DNA of 64,000 nt, taken from JBFWRK01 sp050248955. Its GTDB lineage: Bacteria > Actinomycetota > Acidimicrobiia > Acidimicrobiales > Ilumatobacteraceae. Below the pieces are notes generated by a model. It had not been told where the DNA came from. It searched no databases and was given only the letters and a program-made list of their open reading frames with translations. Within the stretch, counting starts at the first letter, position 1; every line of letters begins with the position of its first letter. Location: contig JBFWRK010000014.1 of the NCBI GenBank assembly GCA_050248955.1, positions 1 to 64,000 of the forward strand. The letters are read 5' to 3'. Both the position numbers and the translations under genes were made by a program. This document shows, one piece after another, positions 17,406-25,839 of this stretch.

Positions 17406-19270
17406 GCGTACATCGACTCGACGAGATCGTTGAACGCCGTCTCCACGGCCTTGCGCTTGAGCTTCTGCGTGGCCGTGAGCTCGCCGTCCTCGTGGTCGAG
17501 CTCCTTGCGCAGCAAGCGGAACTTCTTGATCTGCTCGACGGAGGAGAGCTTCTTGTTCGTCTCGTCGACGACGCCCTGGATCAGCTCGATCACCTCGGGC
17601 TTCTCGGAGAGGTCCCGGTAGGTCGTGTACGGCAGGCCTCGACGGAGCGCCCAGTCACCGACCGAGTCGTACTCGATGCCGATGAGTGCCGTGCAGTACT
17701 TGCGCCGATCGCCGATCACCATCGCCTCGCGCACGTACGGCGAGGTCTTCAGGCTGTTCTCGATCTCGGACGGCGAGACGTTCTTGCCCCCGGAGGTGAC
17801 GATGATGTGCTTGATCCGGTCGACGATCTTGATGTGGGTCCCGTCCACCCACACCCCCACGTCGCCCGTCATCAGCCACCCGTCCGCGGTCATCACCTCA
17901 GCCGTCTGCTCCGGCCGCTTCCAGTATCCGGCGAACGTGCCGTCGTGCTTCGTCTGGATCTCACCGGTCTGCTCGTCGATGCGCACACCGATGCCCGCGT
18001 ACGGCTCGCCCACCGTGCCGAGCTTCATCCGGCCCGGGAAGTTCGCGGTGGCCACGGCGGAGTTCTCGGTCATGCCGTACAGCTCGTACACGGGCACGCC
18101 GAGGCCGATGAAGAACTCGAGCACCTCCGGCGCGATCGGCGCGGCCCCGGAGCCGGCGTAGCGACAGCGGCGCAGGCCGATGCGCTCCTGGATGGCTCGG
18201 AAGACGAGCACGTAGCCGACCGCGAAGAGGATGCGGCTCGCGAACGTGTGGTTGCCGTCATGCGCGACCTTCGTCCGCCCGATCCGCCGGCTGAGCGCGA
18301 ACCCGAAGTGCAGGAGCCGCTTCTTCAACCAGCTGGCGTCGTTGGCGCGGATCAGCACGCCGGCGTGGATCTTCTCCCAGATCCTCGGCACGGCGAAGAA
18401 CAGCGTCGGCTGGACCTCGCGCAAGTTGGCCGTGACCGTGTCGATCGACTCGGCGAAGTTGAGGATCGCACCCGACGCGACCGATGTCCACGTCGAGAAG
18501 ATGCGCTCCGCGACGTGGCACAACGGGAGGTAGGTGAGGATCAAGTCGTCCTGATTGGGTGGTCCGCCCTCGACTCGCCCCTTGGCAAGGACGATCGTGT
18601 CGATGCAGAAGCCGGCGTTCTTGTTCGTCAGCATCGCGCCTTTGGGCGGGCCGGTCGTCCCGGATGTGTACACGAGCGTCATCACGTCGGACGCCTCTGC
18701 TGCTGCCATTCGCTCGTCGAGCATCCTCGGGTGGTCGGCGCGATGGCGGCGGCCGAGCGCGAGGAAGTCCTCCCACGACATCAGCCGGTCGTCGGCGAGC
18801 TCGCGGAAGCCGCGCGGCTCGACGTGGATGATCGTGCGCAGGCCCGGGAGCGCGCTCCGGTCGATCCCGGTGACCTTGTCGGCCTGCTCCTGGTCCTCGA
18901 CGAGGTGGACCGAGGCGCCCGAGTCGGTCAGGAGGTACTCGACCTCCGCCGGCGGGTTCGTGGGGTAGAGCCCCACCGTGATCGCCCGTACCGCGACGGT
19001 GGCAAGGTCGAGGATGATCCACTCCGGGCGATCCTCGGCGTGGATCGAGACGCGATCGCCCGGTTCGATGCCGAGCGCCATCAGGCCGTGGGCGGCGTCG
19101 GCGATCCGTTCCCAGAGCTGCGCCCAGGTGTACTCCTGCCAGATGCCGAGGTTCTTCTCGCGCATCGCCACGCGGCCGGGCGTCTGCTGGGCCCGGTCAC
19201 GGGCCCGCGAGGCGACCGTCGCGAATCCGGCGGCGTGAGCGATCGTCGCGGGCGATTGCGCAACGGCCAT
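17402..19270 (-). CDS. long-chain-type acyl-CoA synthetase (AMP-forming)
   Basis: The 622-residue ANL-superfamily enzyme shows the P-loop YTSGTTGPPKGAM (about 205-217), YGMTEN, the ATP-binding GWLMTGDVG, and the C-terminal hinge KHIIVTSGGKNVSPSEIE. It converts a carboxylate, ATP and CoA to acyl-CoA, AMP and PPi, and by length and motifs is closest to the FadD15/FAA-type synthetases. It heads the liv operon, an arrangement that suggests activation of the imported acid on entry (vectorial acylation, inference). AAGGGGGAAAGG precedes the ATG. It is not a PaaK-type phenylacetate-CoA ligase by length or motif. Confidence 0.88.
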   Translation of the reverse strand: MAVAQSPATIAHAAGFATVASRARDRAQQTPGRVAMREKNLGIWQEYTWAQLWERIADAAHGLMALGIEPGDRVSIHAEDRPEWIILDLATVAVRAITVGLYPTNPPAEVEYLLTDSGASVHLVEDQEQADKVTGIDRSALPGLRTIIHVEPRGFRELADDRLMSWEDFLALGRRHRADHPRMLDERMAAAEASDVMTLVYTSGTTGPPKGAMLTNKNAGFCIDTIVLAKGRVEGGPPNQDDLILTYLPLCHVAERIFSTWTSVASGAILNFAESIDTVTANLREVQPTLFFAVPRIWEKIHAGVLIRANDASWLKKRLLHFGFALSRRIGRTKVAHDGNHTFASRILFAVGYVLVFRAIQERIGLRRCRYAGSGAAPIAPEVLEFFIGLGVPVYELYGMTENSAVATANFPGRMKLGTVGEPYAGIGVRIDEQTGEIQTKHDGTFAGYWKRPEQTAEVMTADGWLMTGDVGVWVDGTHIKIVDRIKHIIVTSGGKNVSPSEIENSLKTSPYVREAMVIGDRRKYCTALIGIEYDSVGDWALRRGLPYTTYRDLSEKPEVIELIQGVVDETNKKLSSVEQIKKFRLLRKELDHEDGELTATQKLKRKAVETAFNDLVESMYA

Positions 19271-19288
19271 TGCCTTTCCCCCTTGCAG

Positions 19289-19310
19289 GGACGTGACCTA
19301 CGTCACGTCC
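19289..19310. promoter_or_regulatory. 22-bp perfect inverted repeat upstream of the acyl-CoA synthetase/liv operon
   Basis: GGACGTGAC (19289-19297) and GTCACGTCC (19302-19310) are perfect inverted arms around CTAC. The site lies 19 bp before the synthetase ATG and within the 188-bp divergent region shared with an MFS gene. Perfect symmetry and position are those of a dimeric repressor operator, such as a TetR-family acyl-CoA-responsive regulator. No cognate regulator gene is adjacent. A less convincing -10 (TAACGT on the minus strand) lies upstream. Confidence 0.6.
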
Positions 19311-19458
19311 AATTTCCACGTTAGCACTGACGAACCCATCGAAGGTTTGATGATCTCGAGCAGAACGACCCCATTCGCTCTGCTCGCGAGGAGACGCTAC
19401 TGCACACCGGATGGCGTCTCGTCAGTGCCTCGGTCAGTCGCCGACGTACTGTGCGGCG

Positions 19459-20697
19459 GTGAGAACGGCACGGAGATCGCTGGCGCTCGCCTTGTTCGCC
19501 GTCGCCTTCGGCACCAACGTCGCCACGCCGCTGTTCCTCATCTACGAGACCCGCCTGGACCTGTCCAGGTGGGCGGTCACGGCGCTGTTCGCGATCTACC
19601 CGATCGGCCTCGCGCCGGCGTTGGCCTACGCTGGACCTGCGTCCGACGCGCTCGGCAGGAAGCGCCTGATGATCGGCGGACTGGTGCTGTCGGGCCTCGC
19701 ATCAGCGGTCATGTTGGCCGGCGCGGATGCCGTCTGGCTGCTGTTCGTGGGCCGACTGGTGCTCGGCGCCGCCACCGGTGTCACGCTCGTCGCGGGCAGC
19801 GCCTGGATGCAGGAGCTGGACACGTCGAACCCGATGTGGACCGCTCGGCTGCTGGGACTGCTGATCTACGGCGGCTTCGGGCTGGGGCCGCTCGTGGGTG
19901 GGCTGCTCGGCCAATGGGGCCCGGCGCGGCTCACGTCCCCCTACGTCGTCCACCTCGCCCTCGTCGTGGTGGGCACGCTGATGGTCGGGCGCGTGCCGGA
20001 GACGGTCACCCGGACCAAGCGTCGGATCGTGCCGAACCTCGGCATCCCACGGGGCTCACGATCGATGTTCCGGCGTGTCGTCGCACCCACCGCGCTCGGT
20101 GTGTTCGGGCTGCCCTCATTGGCCTTCGGCCTCTTCCCCGTGCTGCTGCGACCAGCGATGGCGTCGGTCGGCGTGCTGGTGACCGGCGTCGTGTTCCTGA
20201 TCGCCATGGCCGCGATCGTGCCGGCGCAGGCGTGGGTCGGCCGCATCGGGCCCTTTCGTGCTGCGCCCTTCGGTCTGATCTTCGGCTCGTGCGGTTGCGG
20301 GCTCGGGTTGCTCGCCTTCGCCACCGACGCCTGGCCGATCCTCTTCCCGGCGTCCATCCTGATGGGGGCGGCGTCCGGCATCTCGATGACATCGGGGCTG
20401 CGGTTCGTCGATCTGATCACCGAGCCCGAGAACCGCGGCGCCCTCACCGGAGCGTTCTACGCAGTCGCTTACGCCGGCATGCTGTCGCCGCTCGCCGCCT
20501 CGACGGTCGCACGCGCCGTCGGCTACGTGCCGGTGCTGGCGGTGCTCACCGCGATCGGCATCGCCGGGTCGTCGTGGCTCCTCCTCGCCGCGAGGTCGGC
20601 CGGACCGGCAGGTGTGGTGATCGTGATGACCAGTTTCTCGCTCAAGCGGCGGCGACGGTCTCGCTCCCGGCCAGCTCGTCACGGTGCAGCACGGTGA
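19459..20697 (+). CDS. MFS transporter
   Basis: The protein has about 412 residues and twelve predicted helices. The MFS loop-2/3 signature is visible as GPASDALGRKRLMIGG (about 58-73), and an R-rich central loop (RTKRRIV) lies near residue 190. It is likely a proton-coupled exporter; the substrate is unknown. GTG 19459 (MRTARRSLALALF) is chosen because the first helix begins right there; an ATG 48 bp upstream would add a poorly conserved tail. Its last 56 bp overlap the 3' end of the next, oppositely transcribed MFS gene. Confidence 0.8.
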   Translation: MRTARRSLALALFAVAFGTNVATPLFLIYETRLDLSRWAVTALFAIYPIGLAPALAYAGPASDALGRKRLMIGGLVLSGLASAVMLAGADAVWLLFVGRLVLGAATGVTLVAGSAWMQELDTSNPMWTARLLGLLIYGGFGLGPLVGGLLGQWGPARLTSPYVVHLALVVVGTLMVGRVPETVTRTKRRIVPNLGIPRGSRSMFRRVVAPTALGVFGLPSLAFGLFPVLLRPAMASVGVLVTGVVFLIAMAAIVPAQAWVGRIGPFRAAPFGLIFGSCGCGLGLLAFATDAWPILFPASILMGAASGISMTSGLRFVDLITEPENRGALTGAFYAVAYAGMLSPLAASTVARAVGYVPVLAVLTAIGIAGSSWLLLAARSAGPAGVVIVMTSFSLKRRRRSRSRPARHGAAR

Positions 20698-21943
20698 GGT
20701 GCGGCCTGGGGCGCAGGTGCGGCGAGATCGCGACGCCTTGACGGCCGGCGAGCACGACGACCGCCAGCAACGTGCCGATCACGGTGAGCGCACCGCCGCC
20801 GACGAGCGTCCAGCGGGCACCGAAGTGCTCGGCGACCCAGCCCAGCAGCGGAGCCCCGGCCGGTGTGCCGCCCATGAAGATCGCCATGTACAACGCCATC
20901 ACGCGCCCCCGCATCTGCGGATCGGCAGACATCTGCACGAACGCGTTGGCCGCGGTCACCACGGTCAGCGCGGCCACGCCGCACAGGGGCAGGAGCAGCG
21001 CGAACGTCAAGTACGACGGCATGAGGCCGGCGACGACCTCGACCGTCCCGAACACGACTGCCGCGACCACCACCAGGCGCTGCCGTGACACGGCCCGCCG
21101 CGCCGCGAACAGCGACCCGGTCAGTGAGCCGACCGCGAGGATCGAGCCGAGGATGCCGTACTCGCCGGCGCCCTTGCCGTAGACCTCGGTGGCCATGAGG
21201 GCCGTCGTCATCTGGAAGTTCAGTCCGAACGTACCGGCACAGAACACGATGGCCATGACGAGCATGATGTCCGGCCGTGAGCGCACGTAGCGGATGCCGT
21301 CACGCAGCTGGCCCCGCGCTCGAGGAAGCCGCTCGACGGGCATCAGCTCCTCGGCGCGCATCCGCGTGAGCGAGACGATCACGGCGATGTAGCTCGCCGA
21401 GTTGAGCAGGATGACCCAACCGGTTGCCGAGACGCCCGAGCCCATCCACGCGATCAGCATCCCGGCGACGGCCGGGCCGACCATCCGGCCGAGGTTGAAC
21501 GATGCGGAGTTCAGACCGACCGCGTTGGCGAGCTGCGAGCGGTCGACCATCTCGTTCACGAAGGCCTGCCGCGTGGGCGAGTCGAATGCCGTCGCAGTAC
21601 CGAACAGGAACGCGAGCGCGTAGATGTGCCATGTCGCGACCCATCCGGTGATCGCCAGCACGCCGAGCGCAGCCGCCGACACGCCCATCGCCACCTGTGT
21701 CACCGCGAGAACTACGCGCTTCGAGTACCGGTCGGCGAAGACGCCGGCGATCGGCGAGAACAGCAGGATCGGGAGGAACTGCAGGCCGGTCGTGATGCCG
21801 AGCGCCCCTGCGCTGCCGGTGAGCGCGAGAACGAGCCAGTCCTGTGCGACGCGCTGCATCCACGTGCCGACGTTCGACACGAACGATCCCGTGGCGAACA
21901 GCCGGTAGTTGCGCACGCGCAACGCGGCGAAGGTCGTGCTCAT
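20642..21943 (-). CDS. MFS transporter, EntS-like
   Basis: This 433-residue permease begins MSTTFAALRVRNYRLFATG, the characteristic start of the EntS/MFS_3 group, and carries ADRYSKRVVLAVTQ in loop 2-3. Members export siderophores or drugs, or are of unknown role. The ATG at 21943 sits 10 bp after a MarR gene, so it is probably the target of that regulator. It is convergent with, and overlaps by 56 bp, the preceding MFS gene. Confidence 0.88.
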   Translation of the reverse strand: MSTTFAALRVRNYRLFATGSFVSNVGTWMQRVAQDWLVLALTGSAGALGITTGLQFLPILLFSPIAGVFADRYSKRVVLAVTQVAMGVSAAALGVLAITGWVATWHIYALAFLFGTATAFDSPTRQAFVNEMVDRSQLANAVGLNSASFNLGRMVGPAVAGMLIAWMGSGVSATGWVILLNSASYIAVIVSLTRMRAEELMPVERLPRARGQLRDGIRYVRSRPDIMLVMAIVFCAGTFGLNFQMTTALMATEVYGKGAGEYGILGSILAVGSLTGSLFAARRAVSRQRLVVVAAVVFGTVEVVAGLMPSYLTFALLLPLCGVAALTVVTAANAFVQMSADPQMRGRVMALYMAIFMGGTPAGAPLLGWVAEHFGARWTLVGGGALTVIGTLLAVVVLAGRQGVAISPHLRPRPHLTVLHRDELAGSETVAAA

Positions 21944-21953
21944 GACGGCGACC

Positions 21954-22424
21954 TCACGATCCCGCGATCGCGTCGAGCACCGGCGCGATCTGCCGCATGA
22001 GCTCCCGCGTCTCCGGATCGAGGGCGGCCAGTCGCTGCGCGAGCCAGGCATCCCGGCGACGGCGATCCGCCTCGAGCACGGTGCGTGCCTCCGGCGTGAG
22101 GTCGACGACCACCTGCCGGCCGTCCGTGGCGTGGGCGCGTCGCGAGACCAGACCGGCATCGACGAGGCAGTTCACCGTGCGGGTCATCGAGGGCGGCTTG
22201 ACGCGCTCGATGCTGGCGAGCTCCCCGACCGTGAGCTCGCCATGGCGCTGGAGCGAACCGAGCACCGCCAGCTGGTTGAGCGAGAGGTCTGTGCTGACGC
22301 GCTCCGCCCTCAGCCGACGGGCGAGCCGCATCACGCTGATCCGCAGCGAGCTGGCGAGATCGGCGTCGGCGCGGTCGGCAGCGGGCAGGCGGACGGACAT
22401 ATCGTTAGCATAACTCATTAGCAT
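21954..22424 (-). CDS. MarR-family repressor of the adjacent MFS exporter
   Basis: The protein has up to 156 residues. Its winged helix is clear: LNQLAVLGSLQRHGELTVGE, IERVKPPSMTRTVNCL, GLVSRRAHATDGRQVVV. It likely represses itself and the exporter until a toxic ligand binds. In-frame ATGs lie at 22424, 22418 and 22400. The first has a G-rich upstream stretch; the third would place the palindrome directly before the start. The true start is uncertain. Confidence 0.85.
   Translation of the reverse strand: MLMSYANDMSVRLPAADRADADLASSLRISVMRLARRLRAERVSTDLSLNQLAVLGSLQRHGELTVGELASIERVKPPSMTRTVNCLVDAGLVSRRAHATDGRQVVVDLTPEARTVLEADRRRRDAWLAQRLAALDPETRELMRQIAPVLDAIAGS
22401..22424. promoter_or_regulatory. 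MarR-type operator (TTAGCAT repeats)
   Basis: GTTAGCATAAC at 22404-22414 is an inverted repeat (GTTA/TAAC), and TTAGCAT recurs at 22418-22424, giving a 13-bp-period direct repeat. This AT-rich island in GC-rich DNA resembles GTTAGC-type MarR sites. It overlaps the 5' end of the marR frame, consistent with autorepression. Confidence 0.55.
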
Positions 22425-22473
22425 TGCGAAACCACCCCCCGGCTGCGCCGCCGATCAGGCGGCGCGTGCTTCG

Positions 22474-22529
22474 GCTCGCCGACGACTCCCCGGGTTCTCT
22501 GCTCGCCGACGACTCCCCACCGGTTCTCC
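22474..22529. repeat. two-copy direct repeat of about 27 bp
   Basis: GCTCGCCGACGACTCCCC occurs at 22474-22491 and again at 22501-22518. A similar tail (GGGTTCTCT and ACCGGTTCTCC) follows each copy. The repeat is non-coding and lies upstream of the MarR gene. Role unknown. Confidence 0.7.
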
Positions 22530-22816
22530 GCTCCCCTCCGGACATCCCACGTCTTCGCCAGATCAGAGACCGGGGCTGGTGACGCGGATGAGCAGAGAAA
22601 CGGCGTGGCCGGGTCCTCGTCGGCCCGATGACGACGTCAGACCCAGCACACTCGGCGCCGTGCCAGAACCCTCGATCGTTGTCAGCGAACCCGCAGGGCC
22701 AGCGCAACAACGCCACAACGCCGCGATCGCCCGGGTGGCCACCAGACAGGGATGACATGGGAGCCCGGCCGCTGGGGCCCCATTGTCGCTCACTGCTCGC
22801 CGGGCCGCCGCAACAA

Positions 22817-22845
22817 TTGACAGTCACCTTGACAGGTGTTTGGAT
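22817..22845 (+). promoter_or_regulatory. candidate sulfatase promoter with operator-like repeat
   Basis: TTGACA (22817-22822) is followed after 17 bp by TTGGAT (22840-22845). Within the spacer, CACCT (22825-22829) and AGGTG (22834-22838) form a perfect inverted repeat around TGAC. A second TTGACA overlaps that repeat. A repressor bound there would block the promoter, suggesting regulated sulfatase expression. Confidence 0.45.
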
Positions 22846-22915
22846 CCTGATTCGGGGTTGGCCGTCCGTCGGCGGGGCAGCCGATGCCCACCCCACCGAC
22901 CCGGGAGGCAGCGGC

Positions 22916-25174
22916 ATGACGTACGAACCGGGGTTCGCCGGTCGCATCGGCCGGACGCACCTGGACTCGACGCCGGCATGGCCCGACCCACCAGCCGGGC
23001 TGGGTGGCCCCGACGTCGTGATGGTCGTGCTCGACGATGTCGGTTTCGCCCACTTCGGTTGCTACGGCTCGACGCTGACGACGCCGAACATCGACGCGCT
23101 CGCCGCCGAGGGCCTCCGGTACACCGGGTTCCACACGACCGCGCTGTGCTCGCCGACGCGCGCCTGCCTGCTGACCGGGCGCAACCACCACGCCGTCGGC
23201 ATGCGCGCGGTGTCGAACTGGAACACCGGGTTCCCGCACATGCGCGGCGGCATCACGCCCCGAGCGGCCACCGTCGCCGAGCTCCTCCGGGCCCACGGCT
23301 ACGCCACCTACGCGGCCGGCAAGTGGCACCTCGCGCCGATGGAGGAGACCTCCGCTGCCGGCCCGCACACGAACTGGCCGTTGCAGAAGGGTTTCGACCG
23401 CTTCTACGGGTTCCTGCAGGGCGAGACCGACCAGTTCTCGCCCGAGCTCACCCACGACAACCACCACATCGACCCGCCTCGCCGACCGGAGGACGGTTAC
23501 CACATCAGCGAGGACCTCATCGACCAGTCGACCGGCTGGATCCGTGATCTCGTGTCGGTGCGGCCCGACCGGCCGTTCTTCCTCTACCTCGCGTTCGGGG
23601 CGATGCACGCCCCGCACCAGTCACCGCAGGCCTACCGCGACCGGTGGCGCGGCGTGTTCGACGAGGGCTACGACGTGATGCGGGAGCGCTGGTTCGCCCG
23701 TCAGCTCGACCTCGGTGTCGTACCCAAGGGGACGACACTGGCGCCGCGCAACCCCGGCGTACCGGCGTGGGACGAGCTCACCCTGAACCAGCAACGCTTC
23801 GCCTGCCGGCTGCAGGAAGCGTTCGCCGCGATGTTGGAGCACACGGACGACCAGATCGGCCGGCTCGTCGGGTTCCTCCGCGACCACGGTCGGCTCGACA
23901 ACACCGTGTTGATGGTGCTGTCCGACAACGGCGCCAGCCGCGAAGGCGGTCCGTTCGGCGTGATGGACGAGTTCAGCTTCTTCAACGCGATGTTCGAAGA
24001 CGTCGACGACATCGTCGCCCACCGGCTCGACGACATCGGAGGGCCGCACTCGCACAGCAACTACCCGTGGGGCTGGGCGCAAGCGGGCAACTCGCCGCTG
24101 CGCTGGTTCAAGCAGAACACGTACGGCGGGGGTGTTCGCGATCCGCTCGTGATCCATTGGCCGGCAGGCATCGCCGATGCCGCAGGAGGCACGCGCACGC
24201 AGTTCTGCCACGCGGTCGACATCGCCGCGACGATCCTCGACGTCACCGGCGCACCAGCACCCGAGGAGTTCGCCGGGCATCCGCAGATCCCGCTGCACGG
24301 CAGAACCATCGCCGCGACCTTCGGTGATCCGGATGCCGCGCCCCCGCGAACGCTCCAGTACTTCGAGCAGATGGGCCACCGCGGCATCTGGGTCGACGGA
24401 TGGAAGGCGACCACGTACCACCGAGCGGGCGCGCCGTACGACGATGACGAGTGGGAGCTCTTCCACCTCGACGCCGACTTCTCCGAATGCCACGATCTGG
24501 CCGCGACCGACCCGGAGCGGCTGCGCGACCTCGCCGATGCCTGGTGGACCGAGGCCGGATCGATGGGTGTGCTCCCGCTCGACGACCGCACGATCGAGCT
24601 CTTCGGCGGGACTCCCCGTCCTGGCACACCGCACGCCCGTTCGATCTACGAGTACCTCGCTCCGATCTCCCACATCCCTGCCGACGCCGCGCCGCAGCTG
24701 GGGGCGCGGGCGTGGACGCTCACCGCTGACGTCGTCGTCCGGGAGCGCACTCTTGCGGGAGTCATCTACGCCCGCGGCAGTCACAACGTCGGCCACAGCT
24801 TCTTCGTCGCCGATGGTGCGCTCCACTTCGACTACAACGCGCTCGGCACCCACCACCGTGCCAGCGCGCCACTCACGCTCGCACCCGGCCGGCACACCAT
24901 CACTGCACGGTTCGAGCGGCACGGCGCGAGCGGCGCGGTCACCATCGGTGCCGACGGCGAGGACCTCGGCAGGGTGGAGATCCCGCGGATCGTGCGGATG
25001 CTCGGCTCGACCGGGCTCGACATCGGTCGCGACGCGCTCTCGCCCGTGGCCGAGGACTACCCCGCACCGTTCCCGTTCACCGGCGAGATCGAGCGGGTCA
25101 CGTTCCGGATCCACACCAGGGAAGATGCCGCCGACATCGCGGCCACCGCCCGCACCGAGCTCGCACGGGAGTAG
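22916..25174 (+). CDS. arylsulfatase-type sulfatase
   Basis: The 752-residue enzyme has the sulfatase core: VVMVVLDDVGFAHFGCYGS (metal-binding Asp pair near 40-41) and the formylglycine motif CSPTRACLLTGR with Cys78 as the residue converted by FGE. YAAGKWHL and VLSDNGAS (second metal site) follow. A C-terminal beta-rich domain (about 600-750) adds length. It hydrolyses a sulfate ester. No signal peptide is seen, so a cytoplasmic location is likely. GGGAGG sits 7 bp before ATG 22916. The DinB-like gene follows by 4 bp. The FGE gene is not in the window. Confidence 0.92.
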   Translation: MTYEPGFAGRIGRTHLDSTPAWPDPPAGLGGPDVVMVVLDDVGFAHFGCYGSTLTTPNIDALAAEGLRYTGFHTTALCSPTRACLLTGRNHHAVGMRAVSNWNTGFPHMRGGITPRAATVAELLRAHGYATYAAGKWHLAPMEETSAAGPHTNWPLQKGFDRFYGFLQGETDQFSPELTHDNHHIDPPRRPEDGYHISEDLIDQSTGWIRDLVSVRPDRPFFLYLAFGAMHAPHQSPQAYRDRWRGVFDEGYDVMRERWFARQLDLGVVPKGTTLAPRNPGVPAWDELTLNQQRFACRLQEAFAAMLEHTDDQIGRLVGFLRDHGRLDNTVLMVLSDNGASREGGPFGVMDEFSFFNAMFEDVDDIVAHRLDDIGGPHSHSNYPWGWAQAGNSPLRWFKQNTYGGGVRDPLVIHWPAGIADAAGGTRTQFCHAVDIAATILDVTGAPAPEEFAGHPQIPLHGRTIAATFGDPDAAPPRTLQYFEQMGHRGIWVDGWKATTYHRAGAPYDDDEWELFHLDADFSECHDLAATDPERLRDLADAWWTEAGSMGVLPLDDRTIELFGGTPRPGTPHARSIYEYLAPISHIPADAAPQLGARAWTLTADVVVRERTLAGVIYARGSHNVGHSFFVADGALHFDYNALGTHHRASAPLTLAPGRHTITARFERHGASGAVTIGADGEDLGRVEIPRIVRMLGSTGLDIGRDALSPVAEDYPAPFPFTGEIERVTFRIHTREDAADIAATARTELARE

Positions 25175-25178
25175 CGCC

Positions 25179-25796
25179 ATGACGAACGAACTCACGACCG
25201 ACAGCACGACCGACAGCACGACCGGCGGTGCGCTCGACCTCACGCTCGACTCGCTGCAGCGGCGGATGAGGGCGATGCACTCGCTCTACTACCAGGCCGT
25301 GGACACGATGGACATCGACCACGTCAACCACTTCGAGCGCGACGGCGTGCTCCCCATCGCCTTCTGCCTGTTCCACATCACGAACATGATCGACGCGTCG
25401 TTCATGCTGATGACCGGCACCGCACCGATCTGGGACGACGAGTGGGCCTCCCGGGTGCGGATGTCGATCAACGACCACGGCAAGCACCGCTCCGTGGACG
25501 AGATGGTGCTGCAGCGCATCGGCGACTACGACGAGTTCAAGGCCTACCAACGCGAGGTCTTCGAACGCACCGAGTCCTGGCTCGACGATCTCGACCCGGC
25601 CGAGCTGACCCGGATCGTGATCCCCCGCCCGTTCCCGCCGCAGATCGCCTCGACGTACAGCGCCCGAGTTGCCGGCGAGGACGGGATCACGCTGCTCGAC
25701 GCCGCAGAGTGCTGGATCTACCAGCACGGCCTGCGACACATGGGCGAGATCGAGCTCGCCCGCGGACTCGTCGGTCTCGGCGGCATGACGTCCTGA
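25179..25796 (+). CDS. DinB-like four-helix protein
   Basis: The 205-residue protein has a DinB/YfiT-type four-helix plan with candidate metal His residues (FCLFHITNMID; YQHGLRHMGEIE near the end). In actinobacteria these proteins often act as thiol (mycothiol)-dependent S-transferases, but the substrate is unknown here. It starts 4 bp after the sulfatase and is surely in the same transcript. Its first 18 residues are a Thr/Asp/Ser repeat encoded by tandem 12-mers. It might instead be a helper with no catalytic role. Confidence 0.7.
   Translation: MTNELTTDSTTDSTTGGALDLTLDSLQRRMRAMHSLYYQAVDTMDIDHVNHFERDGVLPIAFCLFHITNMIDASFMLMTGTAPIWDDEWASRVRMSINDHGKHRSVDEMVLQRIGDYDEFKAYQREVFERTESWLDDLDPAELTRIVIPRPFPPQIASTYSARVAGEDGITLLDAAECWIYQHGLRHMGEIELARGLVGLGGMTS
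25194..25225. repeat. 12-bp tandem repeat in DinB-like gene
   Basis: ACGACCGACAGC occurs twice in tandem (25194-25205, 25206-25217), followed by a partial third copy. It encodes a TTDSTTDSTT stretch. Copy-number change would be in frame. Confidence 0.75.
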
Positions 25797-25839
25797 CGGG
25801 ACGGGCGCAGGCTGACCGGCTCACAGCGGTGGCTCTGCC

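Larger units (their letters stand above)
22425..22915. other. 491-bp gene-poor region before the sulfatase
   Basis: I see no gene here: frames are open by GC bias only and resemble nothing. It contains a tandem direct repeat on the left, and a promoter with inverted repeat close to the sulfatase on the right, listed separately. Confidence 0.6.

Noticed and set aside
22628..22915. Upstream in-frame extension of the sulfatase (start at 22628)
   Set aside because: The extra 96 residues are low-complexity and lack a signal peptide; a good ribosome site and the conserved region favour 22916.
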